Shown: positions 1 to 9,556, counted from the stretch's first letter. The stretch is 64,000 nt of DNA from Staphylococcus succinus (GCF_029024945.1 NZ_CP118976.1:248001-312000); one strand, 5' to 3'. The notes: generated by a model not told the origin, from the letters alone. Numbers and translations are program-made.

Positions 1-819
1 GACGCTTTTTTCTTTAAATAATTTGAATGCTAAAATACCTGTAATTGCAGTACCAATAAATGTTAAAACTGCTAAAGTTAAACCACCAGATAGCACAGAA
101 AAATTAAAGAATTCAGCTAAATTCATGCCTGCTCCTAGTGAAAAAGCAAAAAAAGGTATGAGTATAGATTCCCCAGGTCTTAAAAAATCCGAAATCTTAG
201 AATCTAAATTACCTAAAATCATACCTATACTCAGTGGAAGTAGGACTGAAATAAATGAAATTATCGGGAAACTTGTACCTATAAAGCCTAAAGATATTAA
301 CGTCAGTAATGGGCCGTCATTTATTGCTAGTATAGATAATCCACCTATATCCGAACGGTTTCCATATGAACTAGTCAAAGCTGCATACACACCGCTATTA
401 CTATTAGTCATTGCAGCGATGATAGCTATAGTAGATAATCCAAACAAGCCTGACCATGGATCAAATATACTACCGAGCAATAGACCGACACCTAATCCAG
501 AAAAATATTTCGTAGATGTAAGTAATATACCCTTTTTTAAAGCTTTACCACCGATTTTTAAGTTCATTTGGCTCCCTACGCAGAAGATAAAGAGCGCAAT
601 GAGTACTAAAGAACTATCTTTAAATAGTTCTTGGGAAAATCCACCAATTTGCAACATTTCATAATTGCCATTTTCTGTTTCAGGTGCGCCTAAAAATTTT
701 AATGTATTCATAATAATAGGTAAATGTAATTGATCAATTGTATTGATAGTAGCTCCTAATAGTAATGGAACAACCATTAATCCCCCAGGTATTTTTTCTA
801 TTGTATCTTTGATTCTCAT
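1..819 (-). CDS. kdgT: 2-keto-3-deoxygluconate permease (KdgT family), 3' end outside window
   Basis: Inner-membrane proton symporter of the KdgT family, expected to import 2-keto-3-deoxygluconate or a related sugar acid. The visible 273 residues begin MRIKDTIEKIPGGLMVVPLL, a family-typical start, and hold many hydrophobic segments plus the loop NSNSGVYAALTSSYG. The ATG at 819 has AAGGGG upstream. The gene is open to the window edge, so its C-terminus is not seen. It lies 25 bp downstream of the glycerate kinase on the same strand, so the two are probably one operon for sugar-acid or glycerate use. The true substrate could differ from KDG; the family call is firm. Confidence 0.85.
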   Translation of the reverse strand, partial: MRIKDTIEKIPGGLMVVPLLLGATINTIDQLHLPIIMNTLKFLGAPETENGNYEMLQIGGFSQELFKDSSLVLIALFIFCVGSQMNLKIGGKALKKGILLTSTKYFSGLGVGLLLGSIFDPWSGLFGLSTIAIIAAMTNSNSGVYAALTSSYGNRSDIGGLSILAINDGPLLTLISLGFIGTSFPIISFISVLLPLSIGMILGNLDSKISDFLRPGESILIPFFAFSLGAGMNLAEFFNFSVLSGGLTLAVLTFIGTAITGILAFKLFKEKSV

Positions 820-844
820 AACAAACATCCCCTTAAATATGTGA

Positions 845-1975
845 TTAGTTATGGAAAAATGTTCTTACAATATTCTTAGTTGCTTTTTTTATTAATTTTT
901 CCGAATTTGCTATTGTCTCTGCAAGTGACCTTGGACCATCCGATAAACTAAAAGCACTAACTACACCGAAATCTTTATATTGTTCAATGTCTATATCCAC
1001 AGTACCTCCGATAAAAATAACTGGAACATTATAGCGTTTGGCACATTTCGCAATCCCTATAGGTGTTTTTCCAAAAAATGTTTGAAAATCTATTTTGCCT
1101 TCACCGGTAATTAGTAAATCTGCATTCGGTAAATAGCTTTCTAAATGAGTGTGGGCAATAACGACTTGGATTCCATCTTCAAAATGACTTGGAAAAAATG
1201 CTTTGAAGGCACCACCAAGTCCTCCAGCAGCACCAGCGCCTGGTAGGGTATGTAGACGAATACCTGTGTAACTTTCTATGATATTTGCCCAATGTGCCAT
1301 ATATTTATCTAGTTGTTGGCGCTCAATTTCCGAAGCACCTTTTTGTTTGGCAAATACATGAGAAGCACCATCCGGACCAATGAATGGATTTTGTACATCT
1401 GTAGCGATTGTAAATTCACTGTGTGCAATACGATCATCGAAAGAAGATAAATCAATTTGCTTAATATGTTGTAAGTTACCGCCACCAAAATTGATCTGAT
1501 TACCAAAATCATCTATTAACTGTGCACCTAACGCTTGTAACATACCAGCGCCACCATCATTCGTTGCAGAACCACCGATAGCTAAAATAAATTTAGTATA
1601 TCCTTTGTCTAAAGCATGTTTAATTATTTCACCAGTACCAAAAGTTGTAGTCAGCATAGCATTTAAGCGATGCTCTGGAACATGCTTTAAGCCAGATGCT
1701 TCTGCCATTTCAATGACACATGTTTCGTTATCGCCTAATATTCCGTACTGTGCACGCACTTTATTACCTAGCGGACCGGTTACATTAACGGGGATAAATT
1801 GGCCAGTAGTAGCATTAACTAAAGCTTCCATAGTTCCTTCGCCACCATCTCCGACAGGTAAGGCGTGTATCTCTGCTAATGGATAGACTTCTCTGATACT
1901 CTCAGTCATAAATTGTGTCACTTCTGTAGCTGACATACTTCCTTTGAATGAATCTGGAGCTAGAATAATTTTCAA
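845..1975 (-). CDS. glxK: Glycerate kinase (GarK/GlxK family)
   Basis: Phosphorylates D-glycerate, the end product of glucarate, galactarate or glyoxylate breakdown, feeding glycolysis. The 376-residue protein has the family start ILAPDSFKGSMSA, the GDGGEGT motif near residue 42, and IGGSATNDGGAGM near residue 140; length is normal. I start it at TTG 1975 because AGAGGTG lies 7 nt upstream. The GTG at 1984 is in frame but is itself part of that ribosome site. It is divergent from a CdaR-type regulator, whose E. coli relative controls garK, which supports the role. A cre-like site lies just upstream. Confidence 0.92.
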   Translation of the reverse strand: MKIILAPDSFKGSMSATEVTQFMTESIREVYPLAEIHALPVGDGGEGTMEALVNATTGQFIPVNVTGPLGNKVRAQYGILGDNETCVIEMAEASGLKHVPEHRLNAMLTTTFGTGEIIKHALDKGYTKFILAIGGSATNDGGAGMLQALGAQLIDDFGNQINFGGGNLQHIKQIDLSSFDDRIAHSEFTIATDVQNPFIGPDGASHVFAKQKGASEIERQQLDKYMAHWANIIESYTGIRLHTLPGAGAAGGLGGAFKAFFPSHFEDGIQVVIAHTHLESYLPNADLLITGEGKIDFQTFFGKTPIGIAKCAKRYNVPVIFIGGTVDIDIEQYKDFGVVSAFSLSDGPRSLAETIANSEKLIKKATKNIVRTFFHN

Positions 1976-1989
1976 TTTAAACACCTCTT

Positions 1990-2003
1990 TGTAAGCGATT
2001 TCT
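1990..2003 (-). promoter_or_regulatory. cre-like CcpA site upstream of glxK
   Basis: TGTAAGCGATTTCT fits the relaxed cre consensus TGNAARCGNWWWCW. It lies 15 bp ahead of the glxK start, inside the probable leader, where bound CcpA would block transcription. Match by eye only. Confidence 0.5.
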
Positions 2004-2060
2004 TTTTGCGTTGTTATTTTATTGTATCGATTTAATTTTGGTCAGAATAGGGTTAAAATG

Positions 2061-2086
2061 TACAAATATAGTGCACTGAATTTGTA
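2061..2086 (+). promoter_or_regulatory. 26-bp dyad upstream of cdaR, candidate CdaR operator
   Basis: TACAAAT, 12 bp, then ATTTGTA, with a palindromic GTGCAC exactly in the middle. It lies in the 134-bp divergent region between glxK and the CdaR-type gene, 24 bp ahead of the latter. Symmetry and position suggest an operator for both directions; the binding protein is inferred. Confidence 0.4.
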
Positions 2087-2109
2087 TAAAAAGGATAGGG
2101 GATAATCGT

Positions 2110-3189
2110 ATGGATGTCTTAACAGCAGATATAGCAGCATTAATCGTTGATGAAACTGTAAAAAGAACACAACACAATATCAATATAATGAATTTTAATG
2201 GAGAAATTCTTGCTTCTTATGATAAATCAAGAATTGGCACACGTCATGAAGGGGCATGTATGGTTATCGAAGAAGGGCGAACAATGGTATTTTCAGATAG
2301 TGAGAGTGAAGGTATGCAAGGTACACAAGCAGGTGTGAATTTACCGATTATTTTTCAAGATAATATCGTGGGTGTTATAGGAATTACAGGGGATCCTAAA
2401 GCATTGGAGCAAATAGCAGATCTCGTGAAAATGTCCACAGAACTATTACTGTATCAAAATTATTTTACATATGAATTGGAAGGTAACATACGTAGTCAGG
2501 AATTATTAGTTGAAGAATTATTGAAAAGTGAACCCTCAAAATCTTTCATTCAGTATTTAACCCAACAATTAAATACACAGTTATATACTTTTAGAAAATG
2601 CATTATTGTTAATATAGAGAAGCAAATATTTTCTAAAAATAGTATTGTTCGTACGTTAGCAAGTCAATTGGAGACGCAATCTTTTATTATTGCATTTACA
2701 AATTCCAATAGAATTGTCATTTTAATTACAGGCGAGGTACAAAATGAACTCGACTTTAAAGTTAAAAATATATATCAAATCTTTAAGAGGTTAAAGTTAG
2801 ATATTCAAATGGCATCAAGTCTTGTATTTAAGCATTTAAAGGATTTTAAAAATGCATATGAAGAATGTGAACTTGTCTTTATGTTAAACGAGCACAATCA
2901 ACCATTAATGTCATTTGAAGATGTTGAAGAAAAAACACTACTTTACCAAATTGATAAAGAAATTAGAGAGCGCTATAAGAAGCGAGTACTTGGTTCACTA
3001 GATTTACAAAGTATTGAAACACTAAAACACTTTTTTAAAAATGATTTAAACATTGCCAAAACCGCTAAGTATTTATATATTCATCGTAATACATTACTTT
3101 ATCGCTTAGAAAAATGTGAAGCAATAACAGGATTAAATCCTAAAAAATATGCAGATGCTTTAAAATTACAAATAGCGCTGTGGTGCTAA
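2110..3189 (+). CDS. cdaR: CdaR-family sugar-diacid-responsive transcriptional regulator
   Basis: Cytoplasmic activator of sugar-acid or glycerate genes. Residues about 3-135 match the putative sugar-diacid recognition domain (conserved GTRHEGACMVI and GVNLPIIFQDNIVGVIGITG). The C-terminus, about residues 300-357, is a PucR-type helix-turn-helix with AKTAKYLYIHRNTLLYRLEK. The 359-residue length is usual for Gram-positive members. The ATG at 2110 follows AGGGGAT. Its divergent position beside glycerate kinase and KdgT suggests these are its targets. The effector is unknown. Confidence 0.88.
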   Translation: MDVLTADIAALIVDETVKRTQHNINIMNFNGEILASYDKSRIGTRHEGACMVIEEGRTMVFSDSESEGMQGTQAGVNLPIIFQDNIVGVIGITGDPKALEQIADLVKMSTELLLYQNYFTYELEGNIRSQELLVEELLKSEPSKSFIQYLTQQLNTQLYTFRKCIIVNIEKQIFSKNSIVRTLASQLETQSFIIAFTNSNRIVILITGEVQNELDFKVKNIYQIFKRLKLDIQMASSLVFKHLKDFKNAYEECELVFMLNEHNQPLMSFEDVEEKTLLYQIDKEIRERYKKRVLGSLDLQSIETLKHFFKNDLNIAKTAKYLYIHRNTLLYRLEKCEAITGLNPKKYADALKLQIALWC

Positions 3190-3250
3190 GATTAAAATAT
3201 GATATAACCGGAATGGTGGTAAAGATTTACTCTATAAAATTTAGTTAATC

Positions 3251-3285
3251 AAAAGCCCCCACTATTTAAACAGTGAGGGCTTTTT
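3251..3285. terminator. Bidirectional intrinsic terminator
   Basis: AAAAGCCCCCACT pairs with AGTGAGGGCTTTT, flanked by an A-run and a T-run, between the convergent cdaR and the amino-acid permease. Confidence 0.85.
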
Positions 3286-3351
3286 AAAGTGTCTTACGTA
3301 TTGTGTATGATTACGTTTAACTAGAGCGTTAAACGTGATTAGATTACAATG

Positions 3352-4752
3352 TTACTCTAGGTTTTCAGTAAAGAGTTCAGCATCATTTTTATTTTTTGAT
3401 GACATTTTTGTGCTTATTAAAATATAAAGCGTATTGAATGCTACAAATGCGATACCAATGATAACGGAGATCCGCGTTTCACTGTTAAAAATCATACCTA
3501 TAACAACTGCAATGAGCATAATAAAGGTGATGATATTTGAATAAGGTGCAAAAGGCATTTTAAATGGATGATTCTTAATTTTTTCTTTCTTTCTGAAATA
3601 TAAATGACTAATTAATATAGCAAACCAAGGCACCATACCAGGGAACACACCAGCACTAAAGACATAGACAAATATATTAGTACCTTTACCTAAAATAAGC
3701 GGTAAAAGAATGTTGAGTAATACGCCACCCAAAATACCAACACAAACTGCGATGACTGAATAATAAGGAACGCCGTTAGCATTTGTTTTTTGAAATATTT
3801 TAGGTGCGTGATTTTGTTTAGATAAAGTATATAACATTCTACTCGTACTAAATATACCTGAGTTACAACCAGACATAGCTGCAGTGATGACCACAAAGTT
3901 TATAATCGTAGCAGCTGAAGTAATACCAACTTTTGTAAAAGTAGCTACAAAAGGTGAACCCAGTTCACTAATAGCATTCCATGGATAAACAGTTACGATA
4001 ATAAATATAGATCCAATATAAAATATAAGAATTCTCCATATTACACCATTGATAGATTTGACGACTGTTTTTTGTGGGTTTTTAGCCTCTCCGGCAGTCG
4101 TTCCTATTAACTCAATACCGATATAAGATCCAAATATAATAGATAGTGAAAAGAAAAAGCCAGTAAATCCATTTGTAAAGAATCCGCCATGACTCCATAA
4201 ATTGGATAGACCTATTGGATGGAAACCATTGCCAATTCCAAAGAATACAATACCCAATCCAGCAATAATCATTAAAATAATAGTTATCACTTTGATTAAT
4301 GCAAACCAAAATTCAAATTCACCAAACCATTTTACTGAAGCCAAATTGGCAGTTAATAGTAAAAGGACAACAATCAGTCCTGGGACCCAGCCAGGTAAAT
4401 CTGGCCACCAAAACTTCATGTAAGAGCCAACAGCTATGACCTCACTCATGCCTACGACAATCCAATTAAATATACTACTACTTGCTGTTATGTAACCAAT
4501 AGAAGGGTGAATATAATCGCTGGCAAACTTAGCAAATGAACCAGTATCGGGATATGTATATACCATTTCGCCTAATGCTCTCATAATTAGAAAAACAAAT
4601 ACACCTGCAATCAAATAGGAAAGTATGACTGAAGGGCCTGTCCATTTAATCGTACTAGATGCCCCCATAAATAATCCAACGCCAATAGTTCCTCCAAGTG
4701 CAATCATCTGTATTTGTCTAGAAGTTAATTCTCTTTTTAATTCGGTCTTCAT
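3352..4752 (-). CDS. Amino-acid permease, AAT/APC family
   Basis: Proton-coupled amino-acid importer with about 12 membrane segments and 466 residues. The N-terminal RQIQMIALGGTIGVGLFMG and the segment GTTAGEAKNPQKTV are hallmarks of the AAT group (CycA, LysP, GabP, RocE). Overall it looks closest to CycA (D-serine, D-alanine, glycine), but the substrate cannot be fixed from sequence. ATG 4752 has TAGGAGA 5 nt upstream, so I reject an in-frame start 11 codons earlier. It stands alone, with a terminator downstream and a long gene-poor region upstream. Confidence 0.85.
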   Translation of the reverse strand: MKTELKRELTSRQIQMIALGGTIGVGLFMGASSTIKWTGPSVILSYLIAGVFVFLIMRALGEMVYTYPDTGSFAKFASDYIHPSIGYITASSSIFNWIVVGMSEVIAVGSYMKFWWPDLPGWVPGLIVVLLLLTANLASVKWFGEFEFWFALIKVITIILMIIAGLGIVFFGIGNGFHPIGLSNLWSHGGFFTNGFTGFFFSLSIIFGSYIGIELIGTTAGEAKNPQKTVVKSINGVIWRILIFYIGSIFIIVTVYPWNAISELGSPFVATFTKVGITSAATIINFVVITAAMSGCNSGIFSTSRMLYTLSKQNHAPKIFQKTNANGVPYYSVIAVCVGILGGVLLNILLPLILGKGTNIFVYVFSAGVFPGMVPWFAILISHLYFRKKEKIKNHPFKMPFAPYSNIITFIMLIAVVIGMIFNSETRISVIIGIAFVAFNTLYILISTKMSSKNKNDAELFTENLE

Positions 4753-5056
4753 AAAGATTCTCCTACTTTTAAATAATAAAATCACTAACTTTACATTATT
4801 TACTTAAAGTTATTCTTCCTATTATATCATTTGTATAATAAATATATATATATAAACATTTTGTTAACGCTTTATTTATAAACTGAATGAATGGAGCCTC
4901 ATTAGAAGTGTATTTATATTTAAATTTAAATTAGTTTTGCCTTTTCAAATAGAATCAAAACAACCTCTAAAAGGAGGGAATTTGGAAGAATTGATTGCGA
5001 TATTTCTAATTACAATAAGTATGGATAAAAATTAAATAAAAAATGAAAAAAATAAC

Positions 5057-5085
5057 TTTACAAACTTCATGAACGACAATATAAT
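5057..5085 (+). promoter_or_regulatory. Strong sigma-A promoter with no gene behind it
   Basis: TTTACA, a 17-bp spacer, then a perfect TATAAT. No open frame of useful size follows before the terminator at 5776. Confidence 0.6.
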
Positions 5086-5118
5086 AAAAATAAGTTATTG
5101 CTAAATAATTCTATAATT

Positions 5119-5146
5119 TTTACAAAAAATATTTTATAGGTAAAAT
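5119..5146 (+). promoter_or_regulatory. Second orphan promoter-like sequence
   Basis: TTTACA, 16 bp, TAAAAT, 62 bp downstream of the first and in the same direction. In such A+T-rich DNA a chance match is possible. Confidence 0.35.
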
Positions 5147-5775
5147 ATCAAGATGATTAACTTGGTAAAGTAGGGCGCCCACAGTGAATTATTGAGTAGT
5201 AACGTAGATCAATGGCATGTCATTGATTTAGTTTATATCATAAGGAGTGTGAGTAACATGAATTGATAAGAATTTTATATTATGAAATGTATCCATTACT
5301 TAAGACGCAAGTTAAAAAATATATTACACTACATTTAGCATAGAAAACATTGAATTATAATATTAGTATGTCATAAATAGTATAATTCAAACATATTTCC
5401 TCTTAATACTACGAAAGCAATGATTATATATTAAAAACTTACCCATTTCAGACTGTTGATTGATAGTTGAACCGTCGAATTGAATGAATTAAACCACCAT
5501 TATCGTCTCCACATATCAAATAATATTAGTTTAAGTTATCTATTTATCCCACTTTACAATTTCTTTTTAAATATATCGACCAGTTTATAACCAGAATAAC
5601 AAATTAAAATAGGACAATACTTATATTGAAAGCGAATAAGATGATATGAAGGTGACATAATGGAATATTATAGAAAATGCGTATGATTAAGCCCCCAATA
5701 TTTGTGAAATCATAATTGAAGCGTATTTAATGCGATATGGATCATTCAATACTGACAATAAGCTGGTGGAATGAG

Positions 5776-5816
5776 AAGTCCCGAGTAACGATACAAGTTG
5801 CTCGGGACTTTTTTTT
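5776..5816 (+). terminator. Strong intrinsic terminator upstream of ppdK
   Basis: AAGTCCCGAGTAAC pairs with GTTGCTCGGGACTT around a 7-nt loop, followed by six more T. No recognisable gene precedes it, so it ends some unidentified plus-strand transcript and insulates ppdK. Confidence 0.85.
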
Positions 5817-5872
5817 ATGAAGGATTATGAGTAACAAAAGAAATATATTTTGTTAAATTTCAATATATGAGT

Positions 5873-5896
5873 TGTCATTTTCATAATATTATGACA
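5873..5896 (+). promoter_or_regulatory. Dyad in the ppdK promoter region
   Basis: TGTCAT, 12 bp, ATGACA. The left arm overlaps a -35-like TTGTCA. It lies 50 bp before the ppdK start. Candidate operator; regulator unknown. Confidence 0.35.
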
Positions 5897-5944
5897 TACT
5901 CTATAACAATTAGTATAACATATTTAGGAGTAGAGGTGTTTAGT

Positions 5945-8578
5945 ATGACAAAATACATTTATGCATTTGATGAAGGTCAGAAATCAATGAAAGATTTACT
6001 TGGAGGTAAAGGTGCAAATTTAGCTGAAATGAAACGATTGGGTTTACCAGTACCAGATGGGTTCACGCTTACAACAGAAGCCTGCATAGAATACTTGAAG
6101 CATGATTTAAAACTTCCAGAAGCTTTAATGGATCAATTGGAGACACAACTAGAATCATTTTCACAACGTACAGGAAAGTCATTTTCTTCAAACGAACAAT
6201 TATTACTCGTATCTGTACGTAGCGGTGCAAAGATATCTATGCCTGGTATGATGGACACAATTTTAAATTTAGGATTAAATGATGAGAACGTAGAAAAATT
6301 ATCTGAGAAAACGAACGATTGCCGCTTTGCGTATGACTGTTACCGCAGATTGTTACAAATGTTTGGCCAAGTTGTATATAACATTCCTATGGCATCTTTT
6401 GATACATACTTTGAGGAATATAAACAACAGCATAGTTATCAAAATGATGCAGATATTCCTGCTGAAGGATTACAAGAAATTTGTAATTATTTCAAAGAAG
6501 TATATTTAAATGAAGTTTACAAACCATTTCCTCAAAAACCATTAGAACAATTAACAGAAGCAATCGAAGCTGTATTTAAATCGTGGGATAATGATCGGGC
6601 ACGTGTCTATCGTCAATTAAACGAAATACCGCACGATATTGGTACTGCAGTTAATATTCAAGAAATGGTGTTTGGCAATAGTGGAGAGCGAAGTGGTACA
6701 GGTGTTGCATTTACTCGAAATCCAGTAACAGGTGATGCAAAATTATTCGGAGAATATTTGTTAAATGCACAAGGCGAAGATGTAGTAGCCGGCATTCGTA
6801 CACCTAAAGATATTGAGACATTAAAAAAACAAATGCCACATGTACATCAACAATTTTTAGAAGTTTCTCAAAGATTAGAGACGCACTATAAAGATATGCA
6901 AGATATTGAGTTTACAATCGAAAACGAGCAACTCTATATTTTACAGACGCGTAGTGGGAAACGTACGGCTCATGCAGCAATACACATTGCAGTCGATCTA
7001 GTTGAAGAAGGGATATTGACTCAATCAGAGGCTGTTATGAATGTTGAAGTTAAATCTATAGATCAATTGTTACATCCAAGCTTTGATGCACAGGCTTTAC
7101 AACAGGCAACTATAATATCTAAACTTGGCTTGCCTGCTAGCCCTGGGGCAGCGAGTGGTAAAATCGTATTTTCAGCTGAAGAGGCGAAAATACAACACGA
7201 ACAAGGTGAACGAGTGATATTAATGCGTCCTGAAACATCACCAGAAGATATTGAAGGGATGATTGCTAGTGAAGCAATTGTAACGACACATGGAGGTATG
7301 ACCTCTCATGCTGCAGTAGTCGCAAGAGGTATGGGGAAATGTTGTGTGACAGGATGTTCTGATTTAGAAATAAATGTCGTGGATAAAGTTGTTAAATATG
7401 GTACAGGTACCTTAAAAGAAGGGGATATGGTTTCTGTCGATGGTGCTAAAGGTGATATTTACTTTGGAGAAGTGGCAACGATGAAGGCAGAACGTAGTCA
7501 TGCATTTGAACAATTCATGAAATGGTCCAAAGATATAGCACGGTTAGATGTACGTATGAACGCTGAAACGCCTCAAGATATCCAAGCTGGGTATCAGTTT
7601 TGCGCTACAGGTATTGGGTTGGTTCGTACAGAGCATATGTTCTTTGGGCCGGAACGATTAGTTGAAATGCGACGTTTTATTTTGTCAGATACACGAGAAA
7701 AACGTATTGAAGCATTAAATCAAATTAGAGAATACCAAACTGAAGATTTCGAAGAGATATTAAGGTTATCTGGATCACGCCCTACAATTATTAGGTTATT
7801 GGATCCACCATTACATGAGTTTTTACCGAAGTCAGAGGAAGAAAAGGCAGTAGTTGCAAAGCAATTAAACGTTTCAGGTCGAACTTTGACACAATATATA
7901 GAAAGTTTAGAAGAGGTTAATCCGATGTTAGGACATCGAGGTTGTCGTTTAGCAATTACGTATCCTGAACTTTATATTATGCAGACGGAAGCAATAATTA
8001 AGAGTGCACTATACCTAAAATCTCAAGGCATTCATTGTCAGCCAGAAATTATGATACCACTTGTTTCAACAGTATCAGAATTCACGATATTAAAAAATCA
8101 AATTAATGAACGTATTGAAACGCTATTTGAAGAGCACGGTGAGTCACTCCATTACCTCATTGGTACGATGATAGAAACGCCACGTGCATGTCTTATTGCA
8201 GGTGATTTAGCAAGAGAGTGTGATTTCTTTAGTTTTGGGACAAATGATTTAACTCAATTAACGTTTGGTTTCTCACGTGACGATGCCGGTAAATTTATTG
8301 GAGCATATGCTGAACAAGGTATTTTGGATACAGACCCTTTCCAGACTTTAGACCAACACGGGGTAGGCCAACTTGTGAAAACTGCGACAGAACAAGCAAA
8401 AGCGATTAATCCTACAATTAAAATAGGCGTTTGTGGAGAATTAGGTGGAGACCATAAATCAATACAATATTTTAATACATTAGACATTGATTATGTATCA
8501 TGCTCACCATTCAGGGTATCAGGAGCCTTGCTTTCTACCGCACAAAGTGAAGTTAAAGGCGGTCGATTACGTGTATAG
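5945..8578 (+). CDS. ppdK: Pyruvate, phosphate dikinase
   Basis: Interconverts pyruvate, ATP and phosphate with phosphoenolpyruvate, AMP and pyrophosphate, allowing PEP formation from pyruvate. The 877-residue protein has the full domain set: N-terminal ATP-binding domain (LLGGKGANLAEM, then MPGMMDTILNLGLND), the phosphohistidine swivel domain with GGMTSHAAVVARGMGKCC near residue 450, and the C-terminal PEP/pyruvate domain ending CGELGGDH near residue 830. ATG 5945 follows GGAGTAGAGGTG; an in-frame start 26 codons upstream lacks such a site. Its stop overlaps the regulator gene that follows, marking one translationally coupled unit. Confidence 0.96.
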   Translation: MTKYIYAFDEGQKSMKDLLGGKGANLAEMKRLGLPVPDGFTLTTEACIEYLKHDLKLPEALMDQLETQLESFSQRTGKSFSSNEQLLLVSVRSGAKISMPGMMDTILNLGLNDENVEKLSEKTNDCRFAYDCYRRLLQMFGQVVYNIPMASFDTYFEEYKQQHSYQNDADIPAEGLQEICNYFKEVYLNEVYKPFPQKPLEQLTEAIEAVFKSWDNDRARVYRQLNEIPHDIGTAVNIQEMVFGNSGERSGTGVAFTRNPVTGDAKLFGEYLLNAQGEDVVAGIRTPKDIETLKKQMPHVHQQFLEVSQRLETHYKDMQDIEFTIENEQLYILQTRSGKRTAHAAIHIAVDLVEEGILTQSEAVMNVEVKSIDQLLHPSFDAQALQQATIISKLGLPASPGAASGKIVFSAEEAKIQHEQGERVILMRPETSPEDIEGMIASEAIVTTHGGMTSHAAVVARGMGKCCVTGCSDLEINVVDKVVKYGTGTLKEGDMVSVDGAKGDIYFGEVATMKAERSHAFEQFMKWSKDIARLDVRMNAETPQDIQAGYQFCATGIGLVRTEHMFFGPERLVEMRRFILSDTREKRIEALNQIREYQTEDFEEILRLSGSRPTIIRLLDPPLHEFLPKSEEEKAVVAKQLNVSGRTLTQYIESLEEVNPMLGHRGCRLAITYPELYIMQTEAIIKSALYLKSQGIHCQPEIMIPLVSTVSEFTILKNQINERIETLFEEHGESLHYLIGTMIETPRACLIAGDLARECDFFSFGTNDLTQLTFGFSRDDAGKFIGAYAEQGILDTDPFQTLDQHGVGQLVKTATEQAKAINPTIKIGVCGELGGDHKSIQYFNTLDIDYVSCSPFRVSGALLSTAQSEVKGGRLRV

Positions 8579-9386
8579 TAAAACCTCCAATCCACAACTA
8601 AGGTTATTTGTTGTATCTGATTCAATTGGTGAAACAGCACAACGTATGATACATGCTACATTGACACAATTTCCTGATTTAGCACAAATTGAAATAAAAA
8701 AGTATCCATTTATTAAAAATGAAGAAGAACTATTACAGGTGTTAAATCGGGCACAAATACAGTCAGCAGTAGTGGTTACGACGTTAGTGAATCCTGCTTT
8801 CAATAAAGTTGGGCAAAATTATGCGCGTGAACACAATATTCCATATGTAGACTATATGTCAAATTTAATAGGTATTATTCAGCAACAGACCCATTGTTCA
8901 CCTATCATGGAAAGCGGTGCATTACGTAAGCTAGATGAAAGTTACTTTAAACGTATAGAAGCAATAGAGTATTCTGTAAAATATGATGATGGCAAACATT
9001 TTACAGATATAGGGGAAGCGGATGCTTTAATCGTAGGTGTATCAAGAACTTCTAAGACACCATTGAGTATGTATTTAGCTAATAAAGGATATAAAGTAGC
9101 TAATATTCCATTAGTTCCAGAAATTGATATACCAGATGAAGTATTTAAGTATAAGAATTTAAAGGTATTTGGTTTAACTGCTAGTCCACATTATATTTTA
9201 AATATACGTAATGAGCGGGTTAAAGTATTGGGGCTTCATGGTCCAACAAATTATAATAGTATAGAACGAATTAAAACAGAGTTAACATATGCAGAAGAAG
9301 TTTTTGAAAAATTAAATGCAACTATTATTAATACTGAATATAAATCTATTGAAGAATCGGCATTTTATATTGAAAAATTTTTATGA
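8571..9386 (+). CDS. ppsR: PPDK regulatory protein (bifunctional kinase/pyrophosphorylase, DUF299)
   Basis: Controls the dikinase by ADP-dependent phosphorylation of the threonine next to its catalytic histidine and by phosphate-dependent reversal. The family start LRLFVVSDSIGETAQRM and the P-loop GVSRTSKTPLSMYLANKGYK (near residue 160) are clear. I choose GTG 8571, with AAAGGCGG 8 nt upstream, giving 271 residues, near the family norm; an ATG at 8487 would add 28 unrelated residues from inside ppdK. The gene overlaps the end of ppdK by 8 nt, which fits a dedicated kinase-target pair. Confidence 0.93.
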   Translation: MYSKTSNPQLRLFVVSDSIGETAQRMIHATLTQFPDLAQIEIKKYPFIKNEEELLQVLNRAQIQSAVVVTTLVNPAFNKVGQNYAREHNIPYVDYMSNLIGIIQQQTHCSPIMESGALRKLDESYFKRIEAIEYSVKYDDGKHFTDIGEADALIVGVSRTSKTPLSMYLANKGYKVANIPLVPEIDIPDEVFKYKNLKVFGLTASPHYILNIRNERVKVLGLHGPTNYNSIERIKTELTYAEEVFEKLNATIINTEYKSIEESAFYIEKFL

Positions 9387-9556
9387 GCGTATCATTATTT
9401 AAGCATTGAACGCTTTGATTATTTTATATAGAACTATTTTAAAATATGTTATTTAAGCGGTTGGATTGTGTTTATTAATTACAAATGACTGTCCTGTCAT
9501 TATTTGGGTATTGTCATATAAGTGTGTTTTTAAACACTATATAAGGAGTGAATATT

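Larger units (their letters stand above)
4753..5944. other. 1.2-kb gene-poor intergenic region
   Basis: No convincing protein gene. It holds two plus-strand promoter-like sequences (5057-5085, 5119-5146), a strong terminator (5776-5816), and several good ribosome sites followed only by tiny frames: TTG 4982 (17 codons), ATG 5258 (2 codons) and ATG 5660 (8 codons). It may be decayed coding DNA, or encode an untranslated RNA. The last 130 bp form the ppdK promoter region. Confidence 0.6.

Noticed and set aside
23..664. Plus-strand frame of 213 codons at the window start
   Set aside because: It is the mirror of the KdgT permease on the minus strand, which has a family start, ribosome site and membrane pattern.
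8487..8570. Upstream ATG extension of the dikinase regulator
   Set aside because: It lies wholly inside ppdK, codes for residues unlike the family, and lacks a ribosome site; GTG 8571 fits better.
9400..9430. Terminator after the dikinase regulator
   Set aside because: AAGC/GCTT gives only a 4-bp stem; too weak to call.
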